A stretch of DNA of 64,000 nt from assembly GCF_003663845.1 (NCBI RefSeq), contig NZ_RCCA01000001.1, positions 3,596,001 to 3,660,000 of the forward strand, written 5' to 3'. The translations under genes and the position numbers were made by a program. Origin of the DNA: Chryseobacterium sp. 7. GTDB lineage: Bacteria > Bacteroidota > Bacteroidia > Flavobacteriales > Weeksellaceae. This document shows, in pieces, positions 45,537 to 53,315 of this stretch (position 1 is its first letter; every line of letters begins with the position of its first letter). Below the pieces are notes generated by a model. That model searched no databases. It was given only the letters and a program-made list of their open reading frames with translations, and was not told the origin of the DNA.

Positions 45537-46415
45537 TTAATTTTTATAACCAACATTAAAGCTTACATCCGTTACGATAAAAGGATATTGAGCCTGTAAA
45601 AAGTCTAATGCATATGTAACCACATCCTCTATGCCATCATCATAATTTTTATGAGGAGCAAAAGGGAATTGTTTTATATGTGCTATTGCGTCTTGGTATT
45701 CCGGGTTTGGATGATCTTCGAACCAATGAAGGAACTTAAAGATATGCCTTACAGACTTTATTCTCTCAAGCTTATTGTTTGATTGGTATCTTGGTTTTAA
45801 ATTATAAATTTTATATGTTAAATCGTTGTCTATGTATGATTGATTACTGTTGCTTTCTACGTAATTCTGAGAGGTTTTATAATCTTTAGTCTTTTGTATT
45901 AACTTACCCTCGTTGGCGTGCAGGCTATTCTTATTGTATACCACATCAACAGCGTATGCCTTTCCTTGCTTAATACCCAAGAATAAAGTAGCATAAGAGT
46001 CTTCTCCCGTGTCTTTAAGGTCAGTAAATGAAAATGTAGCCTCGTAATTATCGTTAGCTTCCCTAGTCATTGTCACCCCATCATAGTACATAATCTCATC
46101 CTGAGAAGCTACGGCTTTTTGCAAAAACTGAGGGTCAAACTTATTTCCAGCTTTTCGCTTTTCATTCACAAGAACGGTACTATTCATTCTTATTGGGTCG
46201 AATAATTCATTTACGTAGAATTCTTTTAGTTCTTTTGGGCGTACATCTTCCGTAAGCATAGCCGGAAGTATTACATCTTCATATTGATTTGATGCAAATT
46301 TTGGCTCTTCGTAATACTTACCATGGAACAGATAGTCTGTGTAAACAGAGGAATCGTGTACATTCCAGAATATCAATAACGCCACCAGAGCAACTAAAAA
46401 AAGATCTATTATCAT
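45537..46415 (-). CDS. TerL nuclease-domain-like protein without ATPase domain
   Basis: A 292-residue protein. Residues 125-290 fit the RNase-H-like nuclease of large terminases: SFTDLKDTGEDSYATLFLGI with the first acidic residues, AYAVDVVYNK, NYVESNSNQSYID with the central Glu, and YDDGIEDVVTYALDFL with the last Asp. The N-terminal ATPase with Walker motifs, usually about 250 residues, is absent; a hydrophobic helix (residues 3-18) and about 85 unknown residues take its place. The upstream gene ends in a clean stop 12 nt before its ATG, so this is not a simple frameshift. Confidence 0.7.
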   Translation of the reverse strand: MIIDLFLVALVALLIFWNVHDSSVYTDYLFHGKYYEEPKFASNQYEDVILPAMLTEDVRPKELKEFYVNELFDPIRMNSTVLVNEKRKAGNKFDPQFLQKAVASQDEIMYYDGVTMTREANDNYEATFSFTDLKDTGEDSYATLFLGIKQGKAYAVDVVYNKNSLHANEGKLIQKTKDYKTSQNYVESNSNQSYIDNDLTYKIYNLKPRYQSNNKLERIKSVRHIFKFLHWFEDHPNPEYQDAIAHIKQFPFAPHKNYDDGIEDVVTYALDFLQAQYPFIVTDVSFNVGYKN

Positions 46416-46427
46416 TATTTGTAGGTT

Positions 46428-46703
46428 TTATTTTCTTATCCAGTCTTTGTATTCTTCTACTGAGTACTTGTGGAATTTACTCTGATTACCTCTCCCGGAT
46501 TTACCCTTATGTGATCTTCTAAGTGGACAATCTATATTTCGAAGATCCTTCTTGATTTTTTCAACACTGATTTGCAAGTATTCCGAAATCTCTTTTATTG
46601 TAGGGTCTTGAATGTCTGACCAAAATGACCTGTTAAAATATTTCTCTGCCCAACTATCCGGAACTAATACATAGCCTTTAGGAATAATGAATTCAGTTTC
46701 CAT
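46428..46703 (-). CDS. Small HTH protein of the early operon
   Basis: A 91-residue protein. An HTH of excisionase or MerR type is visible (TIKEISEYLQISVEKIKKDL, then YSVEEYKDWI). It lies between another small regulator (1-nt gap) and the TerL-nuclease-like gene (12-nt gap). It could be a regulator or an excisionase. Confidence 0.65.
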   Translation of the reverse strand: METEFIIPKGYVLVPDSWAEKYFNRSFWSDIQDPTIKEISEYLQISVEKIKKDLRNIDCPLRRSHKGKSGRGNQSKFHKYSVEEYKDWIRK

Positions 46704-46704
46704 A

Positions 46705-46980
46705 TCAAATGCAGTCTAAGATTTGTTTGATGTACTTTTTGCCTTTTTTCGCATCCTTAATCTTATTGTCAGCGTTTACATCTGCCTTCTGCATTAATCT
46801 GATGATCGCTTTTTTATTATCGTCAGATATATTGTTACGTCTCAATCTTACATCTCTAATTGTTGATAAACTAACTGAAGTCTCAGTTGATACATCTGCC
46901 ATATCCTTTGGTGAAGTGAAGTCTCTAAGAAATTTTGAAAGATCTTCACATATAGGCTTTCCACTTTGTAATACTTCCAT
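46705..46980 (-). CDS. Small HTH-like protein, first gene of the early operon
   Basis: A 91-residue protein with an Xre-like helical core (DMADVSTETSVSLSTIRDVR) and a basic C-terminus. It is the first gene after the repressor-controlled promoter at 47,072-47,102, with a leader of about 85 nt. The function is not known; Cro-like or early regulator is possible. Confidence 0.65.
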   Translation of the reverse strand: MEVLQSGKPICEDLSKFLRDFTSPKDMADVSTETSVSLSTIRDVRLRRNNISDDNKKAIIRLMQKADVNADNKIKDAKKGKKYIKQILDCI

Positions 46981-47071
46981 ACATTTTTTGTTTTAAATAA
47001 ATTATCGTGTTTTTACTATTTTTTTAAACAACATCTTTTAGCTAACTTTGCATCGTGCTGTAATAATGATA

Positions 47072-47102
47072 CAAATATACAACCTTTTTGGTTGTTTACA
47101 AA
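47072..47102 (-). promoter_or_regulatory. Early leftward phage promoter
   Basis: On the minus strand TTTG (47,102-47,099), a 19-nt spacer and TATATTTG (47,079-47,072). Operator O2 fills the spacer, so a bound repressor would block it. Confidence 0.7.
47079..47095. promoter_or_regulatory. CI-type operator O2
   Basis: ACAACCTTTTTGGTTGT, identical over all 17 positions to O1 at 43,819. It lies between the -7 and -33 elements of the early promoter. Confidence 0.7.
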
Positions 47103-47110
47103 TTTAAAAC

Positions 47111-47127
47111 ACAACTTTTACGGTTGT
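47111..47127. promoter_or_regulatory. CI-type operator O3 (imperfect)
   Basis: ACAACTTTTACGGTTGT, differing from O2 in 3 of 17 positions. Its centre is 32 bp from that of O2, three helical turns, which favours cooperative binding. Confidence 0.6.
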
Positions 47128-47168
47128 TTTAATTAACTTTCTGAAAACCAGATAGAAAAATTTTATTC

Positions 47169-47612
47169 ATGACATCAGAAGAATTTGACAATAAGTGTGA
47201 TTTTTACTTAGCAGAAGTCTACAAAAGCACATCAGGACTATATTCACTACCGAGAATAGTGGAAAATAATAAAGAGATTCAAGTAATGAAATACTTGGTC
47301 CAACAGAATTTAGTCATAGATGTAAACATGGAATTTTATAGGATTACACAGTTTGGTAGACAAGTTTATGAAATTGGAGGTTGGCTTAAATATTTACAAT
47401 TTCAAAAGGAAGAAACCGAAGAGAAAAAGAATAAAGAAAAAAAAGAATATGAAAAATTAAAGCACGAATTAGAATTAGTTCAGAAAACTTTAGAGGACTA
47501 TGATAAAACAAAAAAAGATGTAAAAGCATCCTTAAAAGTATCTATTTGGTCTGTTATCATCGCAGCATTAGCGCTATTAGGCTTAATAATACAGATAATC
47601 CTGACAGTATAA
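47169..47612 (+). CDS. Coiled-coil protein with C-terminal membrane anchor
   Basis: A 147-residue protein. Residues 1-70 look like a small winged helix (IVENNKEIQVMKYLVQQNLV, then FYRITQFGRQVYEIGG). Residues 75-120 form a charged coiled coil, and residues 125-146 a membrane helix. Similar tail-anchored proteins occur in prophages; the function is unknown. Its 3' end overlaps the convergent gene at 47,557 by 56 nt. It starts 42 nt after operator O3 and may be under the repressor as well. Confidence 0.7.
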   Translation: MTSEEFDNKCDFYLAEVYKSTSGLYSLPRIVENNKEIQVMKYLVQQNLVIDVNMEFYRITQFGRQVYEIGGWLKYLQFQKEETEEKKNKEKKEYEKLKHELELVQKTLEDYDKTKKDVKASLKVSIWSVIIAALALLGLIIQIILTV

Positions 47613-47913
47613 TAGAAAGAATGATCAAACTGTGACAAAAAACATTCTCTTCTTTTAGATCCAGCTTTGAAAGGCGCAGATCATGTTTTAAAATGCATTG
47701 ACTTTTCTCTAATGATTCAATACGCTCTTCAATAATGGTTAATCTATTAGTATATGCTTGTTTATCTTTTTCGTAAAAATATTTAGAATCAAAGATTTCG
47801 GTTTTATTAAATAAAATCTCTTTCCAAAGACTTTCTAATTGTGTTTTACAAAATAAAGATGAGCAAAATGATTTATATTTTTTGAACTTCTTTTTCTTAA
47901 TTTTTTCATTCAT
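47557..47913 (-). CDS. Coiled-coil protein with C-terminal membrane anchor, convergent
   Basis: A 118-residue protein. A very basic start (NEKIKKKKFKKYK) is followed by a helical part with a coiled coil and a C-terminal membrane helix near residues 95-116. Its end overlaps the end of the gene at 47,169 on the opposite strand; both encode membrane helices in the overlap. The promoter at 47,932-47,961 with operator O4 lies upstream, so the phage repressor probably controls it. It could be an exclusion or lysogeny protein. Confidence 0.6.
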   Translation of the reverse strand: MNEKIKKKKFKKYKSFCSSLFCKTQLESLWKEILFNKTEIFDSKYFYEKDKQAYTNRLTIIEERIESLEKSQCILKHDLRLSKLDLKEENVFCHSLIILSIILSGLSVLLSLIALMLR

Positions 47914-47931
47914 AACAAATTAATTTTAAAG

Positions 47932-47961
47932 CAAATATATGAAAGAAAAAACAAACAACAA
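47932..47961 (-). promoter_or_regulatory. Promoter of the 47,557-47,913 gene
   Basis: On the minus strand TTG (47,961-47,959), a 19-nt spacer and TATATTTG (47,939-47,932). It overlaps the start of the repressor gene and operator O4. Confidence 0.55.
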
Positions 47962-48682
47962 CCAAAAAGGTAGTTACCTAAGAAGGTTTTTAGAATTAAA
48001 TTCAATTACACCTAAAATGGTTCAAGATGCTTTAGGCGTTTCTCAACAATATGTTTCAGCCATAATTAATGGATCTAAAAGCATAGGAAAAGGTACAGCT
48101 AAAAAATTAAATGAATTATACGGTGCTGATGAATATAAATTATTATTTGGAGAAGGATCAATGCTTAACGAGCCTGAAAAAAAAGACAATATAAAATTAG
48201 TATCTCCTGATAATATAGATAAACTACCAAGCAATAGAAAAACATTTGATACGCCAATTGAAATTCAAACTATACCTGTATATGATTCAACTGCTACACT
48301 GGGGCTTGTAGAAGTTTTTAATGGTTCTGAAACGGGAAATATATTAAGTTATATTAGTATTCCCAACCTACCAAAAAGTGACGGTGCTATTTTTATGACA
48401 GGAGATTCAATGTATCCTTTGCTAAAGTCAGGAGATATTGTTGCTTTAAAGATAATTAATAGGCTTGACATTATTTATGGTGAAATGTATTATGTTGAAT
48501 ATTTAGGAGAAGATGAATATAGTGAGTTTAAAGTAATAAAATATGTAAAGAAATCTGAATTAGGAAAAGACTATATTCAATTAGCTTCATATAATCAGCA
48601 TCATGAACCTAAAGACATTTTGCTTTCTAAAATAAAAACAATTGCAATCGTAAACGCTTCAGTAAGATATAATAGACTTTGA
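47939..48682 (+). CDS. CI-like phage repressor (Xre plus S24 domain)
   Basis: A 247-residue repressor. Residues 12-70 form an Xre HTH (MVQDALGVSQQYVSAIINGSK). Residues 120-245 form the LexA/CI S24 domain with the Ser nucleophile in MTGDSMYPLLKSGDIVAL near residue 160 and the Lys in EFKVIKYVKK near 202, so RecA-stimulated self-cleavage is possible. I see no obvious Ala-Gly cleavage site. It probably binds the four ACAACC-N5-GGTTGT sites and keeps the prophage silent. Confidence 0.9.
   Translation: MKEKTNNNQKGSYLRRFLELNSITPKMVQDALGVSQQYVSAIINGSKSIGKGTAKKLNELYGADEYKLLFGEGSMLNEPEKKDNIKLVSPDNIDKLPSNRKTFDTPIEIQTIPVYDSTATLGLVEVFNGSETGNILSYISIPNLPKSDGAIFMTGDSMYPLLKSGDIVALKIINRLDIIYGEMYYVEYLGEDEYSEFKVIKYVKKSELGKDYIQLASYNQHHEPKDILLSKIKTIAIVNASVRYNRL
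47958..47974. promoter_or_regulatory. CI-type operator O4 (imperfect)
   Basis: ACAACCAAAAAGGTAGT, an imperfect palindrome of the same type within codons 7-12 of the repressor gene. It covers the -33 element of the leftward promoter at 47,932. Confidence 0.5.
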
Positions 48683-48710
48683 TTAAAAAATCACTTTAAA
48701 ATATATAATT

Positions 48711-48848
48711 ATGAGTAATCAAAATGAAAATCCAAAAGAACCAAAAGCACGAATTACCAATCCAGTAACATCAGCCGAAGCAGTAACAAAGAATCAAAAA
48801 CCAGTTAATAACGACAAAGGAAACAACGGGACAAGCAAGGAGAAATAA
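48711..48848 (+). CDS. Very small hydrophilic protein after the repressor
   Basis: A 45-residue protein rich in Asn, Lys and Glu, starting 28 nt after the repressor stop and possibly cotranscribed. It has an ATG start and no recognised domain. Its 3' half overlaps the end of the convergent membrane protein gene (48,771-48,848). It may be real or a chance frame. Confidence 0.4.
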   Translation: MSNQNENPKEPKARITNPVTSAEAVTKNQKPVNNDKGNNGTSKEK

Positions 48849-49346
48849 TAGATTTTTCAATGCTTTTTCGTTATTGAGAGATCGTATTTCGTTGTTTATT
48901 GTGTTCTGGTCGATCTTATATTGTATGTGCTCCAAAGAATTTATGACATAATTAATGTACTGTTCGTTTTCATCAAAGTCATTATCAATAAATTCTTTGG
49001 TTGCTATATTTTTAGGAAGCTCTCCGGATACGAATACCTTATAATGACCTATATTTTTATAAAGAAAATAAATACTCCTCAATAAAACGGGTATGCATAA
49101 AACTGCTGACAAAAACACAAATTCAAATAAACTACAGCCTTCGTTTAGTTTATTCAAAATATAAACTAACAATGCGATTGATCCTGGGGCAATTAAAGCA
49201 ATAAGCTTGTTTGATTTTTCTGAAATTGTTTTGGAGCTATCAACTGTTTCATTAAGATATTTTTCTGACTGTGAAAGCAAAAAATTAGCTGAATCTTTCG
49301 TTAGCTTATCCCACATTACAACATCAAACTTCCATATATTTTCCAT
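48771..49346 (-). CDS. Phage-borne membrane protein
   Basis: A 191-residue protein with a helical, polar start, two membrane helices near residues 48-92, a cytoplasmic part, and a third membrane helix at the very end. The layout resembles SLATT-type or abortive-infection membrane proteins, but I recognise no family. It lies between repressor and integrase, a usual site for lysogenic cargo. Confidence 0.65.
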   Translation of the reverse strand: MENIWKFDVVMWDKLTKDSANFLLSQSEKYLNETVDSSKTISEKSNKLIALIAPGSIALLVYILNKLNEGCSLFEFVFLSAVLCIPVLLRSIYFLYKNIGHYKVFVSGELPKNIATKEFIDNDFDENEQYINYVINSLEHIQYKIDQNTINNEIRSLNNEKALKNLLFLLACPVVSFVVINWFLILCYCFG

Positions 49347-49419
49347 GCTAAAAGATTTGCCTGTAAATTTACAAAAATTACAATAGTGTATTTAGATAAA
49401 AAAAATGACGCATAAAATA

Positions 49420-50616
49420 TTACTTAATTTCATTCATCCAGTCTAAGAAAACAGCATCAATTATTTTTCTGTGCACCTCATCTTTTACATGGTCGGGGTA
49501 TTTACCTTCATATATAGAATGTACATCCCCATGAGAATGCCCAGTTAATTCCATGATAATATCACGGCTTAAAAGTAGCTGCTTCCCTATATTGATAAAA
49601 GTATACCTGGGGGTTTTGGTTGAAACATACGAATCAATACCTATACCTTTTATCCACCTTCTTATTTTATGCATATAAGAGTCTCTAAACTGAAATCTTT
49701 CTTTTTCCAGTTGATGAATTGGGATCAAGTAACCGCTATCATCTTTGTATTTTTCTAAAATCACCCAGGCATGCGGAAATACGTAATTATTAATCACTTC
49801 ATGGGTTCCCCCTTTGAATCTCTCAAAAACTATCCTCCCATTTTTTACATGATCATAAGTTAAATTTTTAAGGTCAATATAATCGATTCCTCCGAGCAAA
49901 AAACAAAGAATAAAGAAATCATAAAATTTATGCTTGTAGTCAAATTTAACAATAGATCTCATTTCATCAATAGAAAGATATTTATCTATTGTTGGGGTTG
50001 ATTTTGGGTATATTCCATCAAAAGGATCATATGAATCTTCCGGTACATACAGCCTTCTTTTTCTAGCTTCTTTCATTACTGACTTCATTGTTTTTAAATA
50101 CAATATCATTGTATTATTTGAAACCGCTTTTTTTCCTGTTTTAGTTTTTTTAGAAAAGTGAAACTCTTTATACCTGACTAAAAAATCGTAAGTAATTTCT
50201 TTGAAAAGAACATCTGACTTAAATGAGGTCAAAGCCTTTAATCTATCTTCATAAGCCTTTGCATTTCCTTTGCTTCCAGTATTTTTTATTTCATCAATAT
50301 ATTTTTCCCAGAATTTCACAAGGGAATCAGGATTGCCATTTAATATAAAATTCTTTATTTCCTCAGAAGACATTAATGTCCTCCTTTCAAGAATTTTGTT
50401 AATTTTCATATTGGTTTTGTGGACAAACTCCATTAGACCATAATACAACGGATGCGAATTCTTTGGTATATTTTTCTGATCATTCCAATCTTCAGGCATG
50501 GAATAATACCCAGTAACCGGGTACTGCCTATCAGTTTTACTTACAAAAATACTTATGATAACCGGATGCCCTTTTTTTCTTAACTTGCTTTTGTCGAGTT
50601 TTATTTCTATTTCCAT
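49420..50616 (-). CDS. int: Tyrosine integrase
   Basis: A 398-residue recombinase. Residues 1-90 are an arm-binding domain, 95-200 a SAM-like core-binding domain, and 215-395 the catalytic domain. The position of the usual first catalytic Arg is in LLGGIDYIDL and has no Arg; the second motif is TPRYTFINIG, then LTGHSHGDVHSIYEGKYP with the catalytic Tyr. I start it at 50,616 (MEIEIKLDKSKLRKKG) because ten preceding residues lie in a region of short direct repeats. It lies next to attR. Confidence 0.9.
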   Translation of the reverse strand: MEIEIKLDKSKLRKKGHPVIISIFVSKTDRQYPVTGYYSMPEDWNDQKNIPKNSHPLYYGLMEFVHKTNMKINKILERRTLMSSEEIKNFILNGNPDSLVKFWEKYIDEIKNTGSKGNAKAYEDRLKALTSFKSDVLFKEITYDFLVRYKEFHFSKKTKTGKKAVSNNTMILYLKTMKSVMKEARKRRLYVPEDSYDPFDGIYPKSTPTIDKYLSIDEMRSIVKFDYKHKFYDFFILCFLLGGIDYIDLKNLTYDHVKNGRIVFERFKGGTHEVINNYVFPHAWVILEKYKDDSGYLIPIHQLEKERFQFRDSYMHKIRRWIKGIGIDSYVSTKTPRYTFINIGKQLLLSRDIIMELTGHSHGDVHSIYEGKYPDHVKDEVHRKIIDAVFLDWMNEIK

Positions 50617-50618
50617 TT

Positions 50619-50640
50619 GAAAAATGTCTGAAAAATGTCT
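50619..50640. repeat. Tandem 11-bp direct repeat before the integrase gene
   Basis: Two consecutive copies of GAAAAATGTCT, directly upstream of the integrase start codon. They may bind integrase, an excision factor or a regulator. Confidence 0.35.
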
Positions 50641-50767
50641 GAACAAAATTACTATTTTATACCTGTTTTATATATAATTTAAATAGATTATTTTACAACT
50701 AAGAATTAATAAACACACCAAATACACCCTATACATGCGGTTCAGAACAATTCACAAGCAATATTCT

Positions 50768-51352
50768 TTATATTATCACTTTTCCCCATATGGTAAAAGG
50801 AATAATCACAAGACTGGCAAATATCATCCCTGTAGTAACGGCATCTTTTCCATCCATTATTTTGGAAACCTTACCGCCCATTACGATATACACTGCCCAG
50901 AACATCCCTGCCAGAAAGGCAAGTCCAAGACCTATTAAATCAACATGATCATTATGCCACGGAACAATCAGCAGAATTCCCAAACAAGCCAATAGTGCCC
51001 ATATAACATCAAGCAGTTTACGGGACAAAGCTAAAGCAAGAAACAAAGGTCCTGCAAATTCCACCGTAACCGCCAGTCCCAAAGGAATTCTTTGAATAGC
51101 CATATAAAAAATAAGATTCATTGCGGCCAGCCCAACTCCGTACATGGCGCAATATTTCCATTTCTGACTGTTAAACTGTAAAAATTTTGGACGGTTAATC
51201 AATGTAAGCAAAACAGCTGAAAGTACAATTCTTAAAGTAACCGTACCAATAGCTCCAATAGCCGGAAAAAGCTGCTTCGCAATAGAAGCACCTCCCTGCA
51301 CACAGATAATCGCTAAAAGCGTAGCTGGTATTGCTATGTTTGATTTTTTCAT
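50768..51352 (-). pseudogene. RhtA/EamA-type exporter, N-terminal fragment (disrupted by prophage)
   Basis: A 194-residue truncated protein. It starts at the ATG at 51,352 (MKKSNIAIPATLLAIICVQG) and contains about seven membrane helices of the EamA fold, with GLAVTVEFAGPLFLALALSRK and GMFWAVYIVMGGKV. After Ile-Trp at residue 189 only five codons of prophage DNA follow before a stop. The remaining 94 residues are at 20,825-21,115. RhtA-type proteins export threonine, homoserine or similar amino acids; the host should lack this activity while the prophage is present. Confidence 0.9.
50785..50793. other. attR core
   Basis: CCCATATGG, identical to attL at 21,109-21,117. The exporter frame to its right continues the frame that is left of attL. 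Confidence 0.8.
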
Positions 51353-51586
51353 TTCAAAAATATAGATTTCAAAAGGTTTTGGAAGAAGTTCCGGGATTAA
51401 ACAATCTCTTATCTCACATGACAAATCGTGAGAAATATTATTTAAAAATTATCCGTTCCAAATGTATTGAAATTTTATGTTTTATAATGGGTACAGATTC
51501 CATATAAATTTTCGCACAGATTTTCTCTAATGATTTCCTAATAACATTCTAAAGCTTTTCTAACGGTAAAAAAAGGAGGTCATTTC

Positions 51587-51594
51587 TACTTTTG
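51587..51594 (+). promoter_or_regulatory. TAnnTTTG element upstream of the MgtC gene
   Basis: TACTTTTG matches the -7 consensus. The leader to the ATG at 51,713 would be about 110 nt. I see no clear riboswitch in it. Confidence 0.5.
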
Positions 51595-51712
51595 CACAGT
51601 AAAAAATAAAGCATATGGACTCAGATCCTTACAGTAATTATCAATCTTAAAAGCTTTAGTTGTACTCCCTTTTCCCGTACAGCTGAAAAGCTTTATAAAA
51701 ACAGGAAAAGTT

Positions 51713-52195
51713 ATGAATACATTTGAATTTACCCTACGCCTCCTTACAGCATTGGCTCTGGGTGCCAGCATTGGCTTCGAAAGACAGTGGCGTAAAAAAA
51801 ATGCAGGCCTTCGCACTAATACTCTGGTATGTATCGGCTCTGCAGCCTTCGTATTAATTGCCATCAGAATAGGTGGTGATGCCGCCGGAAGAATTACCTC
51901 ATATATTGTCAGTGGCATCGGTTTCCTGGGTGGTGGTGTTATCATGAAAGACGGCCTTACCGTAAGAGGGCTCAATACTGCAGCCACATTATGGTGTTCC
52001 GCAGCAATAGGCGCATTATGTGCTCTGGGATATCCCATAGAAGCACTCATTACCGTCTTCTTCATTGTCTCTACCAATATATTTTTGAGACCCTCTCTAT
52101 CCTCACAAAAAGAAGCCAGGAGCAAAAAGCTGTTCAGTACCAAGAAAAGCAATCCAAAAAAAATAAAAATCAGCAATAGCACTCAATTGTATTAA
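51713..52195 (+). CDS. MgtC/SapB-family membrane protein
   Basis: A 160-residue protein. The family core is present: LALGASIGFERQWRKKNAGLRTN near residue 12, and GIGFLGGGVIMKDGLTVRGLNTAAT with the conserved Gly and Asp near residue 65-90. Four membrane helices precede a basic tail. MgtC proteins help survival in low magnesium or inhibit the F-type ATPase. The metal efflux operon follows after 4 nt, so cotranscription is likely. Confidence 0.88.
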   Translation: MNTFEFTLRLLTALALGASIGFERQWRKKNAGLRTNTLVCIGSAAFVLIAIRIGGDAAGRITSYIVSGIGFLGGGVIMKDGLTVRGLNTAATLWCSAAIGALCALGYPIEALITVFFIVSTNIFLRPSLSSQKEARSKKLFSTKKSNPKKIKISNSTQLY

Positions 52196-52199
52196 GATC

Positions 52200-53300
52200 A
52201 TGAAAAAAGTAATCTTAAGTAGTATTATTCTCTTTGCAGTTTCCTGTAAAGACAATACACCTCAGCAGAACAAAGAACAAGAAATAATAGCCCGCGGTGA
52301 TGCGATCACAGTTCCGGAAAACCATCCTGTTTTCAAAAAAATCAAAACGCAGGTCGTTACCGAACAGGAACACAGTGATGGAGTGGTTTCAGCAGGAACA
52401 ATTCAGGCCATTCCCAATCATTATGCGGAAATTGCCAGCCCTTTTTCCGGAAGAATTACAAGATCGTTTATTCAGCTTGGACAAAATGTTTCTGCCGGAA
52501 GCCCACTTTTTGAAATCCTTTCCTCAGATTATTTTTCGGTTCAAAAGGATTATACAGATGCACTGAATGATGTACAGCTTGCAGAAAAAAATTACAGACG
52601 CCAGCAGGATCTTGTCAAGCATGGAGTAGGTATTCAGAAAGAACTGGATGAAGCGGAAACCGATTTTAAAAATAAAAAAACATCCCTATCCAATGCTTCT
52701 TCTGCCTTAAAAGTCTATAACAGTAAAGGCGGAGGCATAGGAAGCCCCCTTATTGTAAGAGCTCCCATTAGCGGAGAAATTATTTCCAACAAAATTGTAA
52801 ACGGCCAGTATCTGAAAGAAGATGACGATCCGGTAATGATCATCGCAGAATTATCAAAAGTCTGGATTTCCGGTGATGTAAAAGAAAAAGACATCCGTTT
52901 TGTCAATAAAGGAGATCAGGTTTCTGTAAAAATAAGTGCCTATCCTGACAGGAATATTACCGGAAAAGTATACCACATCAATGAAATTGTAGACGAAGAT
53001 ACCCGAAGTATAAAAGTCCTTATTGAATGTGATAACCCGGATAGAAAATTAAAACCAGGCATGTATGCTACCGTTAATTTTTCAACAACTCCTGAAAAAA
53101 CGGTTATGATTCCCGTAACCGCTCTGATGCAACAGGACAATTCCCAGTATGTATGGGTAAAAACAGGTAAGAGTCAATATGCAAAACGCTCTGTAACAAC
53201 AGGAGAAACTGATCAGAAAACAGTAAGAATTATATCAGGCTTACAACCCGGAGAACCCATCATGACTGAAGGAGGAATTTATATGCTGGATGCAAAATAA
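52200..53300 (+). CDS. Periplasmic adaptor of a heavy-metal RND efflux system
   Basis: A 366-residue membrane-fusion lipoprotein (lipobox VSC near residue 16). The lipoyl half-motifs are AEIASPFSGRITRSF near residue 79 and GSPLIVRAPISGEIISN near 178, separated by a coiled-coil hairpin of about 70 residues. It fits CusB/CzcB. It links the inner-membrane pump with the outer-membrane channel. It precedes the pump gene after 15 nt. Confidence 0.9.
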   Translation: MKKVILSSIILFAVSCKDNTPQQNKEQEIIARGDAITVPENHPVFKKIKTQVVTEQEHSDGVVSAGTIQAIPNHYAEIASPFSGRITRSFIQLGQNVSAGSPLFEILSSDYFSVQKDYTDALNDVQLAEKNYRRQQDLVKHGVGIQKELDEAETDFKNKKTSLSNASSALKVYNSKGGGIGSPLIVRAPISGEIISNKIVNGQYLKEDDDPVMIIAELSKVWISGDVKEKDIRFVNKGDQVSVKISAYPDRNITGKVYHINEIVDEDTRSIKVLIECDNPDRKLKPGMYATVNFSTTPEKTVMIPVTALMQQDNSQYVWVKTGKSQYAKRSVTTGETDQKTVRIISGLQPGEPIMTEGGIYMLDAK

Positions 53301-53315
53301 TGTAAATGAAAAACA

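Larger units (their letters stand above)
21109..50793. mobile_element. Integrated prophage, about 29.7 kb
   Basis: The element is bounded by direct repeats of CCCATATGG and interrupts an exporter gene. A tyrosine integrase lies next to the right end. Inside are lysis, tail-fibre, connector, HK97-type capsid, protease and portal genes, terS, a CI-like repressor, antirepressors and several cargo modules. The structural and lysis genes are all on the minus strand. I see no TerL ATPase motif, no tape-measure protein and no DNA-replication protein. It could be a reduced or defective prophage or a satellite that depends on a helper. Confidence 0.93.

Noticed and set aside
46428-46980. A frameshifted N-terminal half of the large terminase upstream of the nuclease domain
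   Set aside because: Both genes there are complete small HTH proteins with their own start and stop codons, and no Walker motif is found in any frame I read.
51595-51712. A magnesium riboswitch in the leader of the MgtC gene
   Set aside because: The leader is only about 110 nt and I cannot recognise the conserved parts of an M-box.
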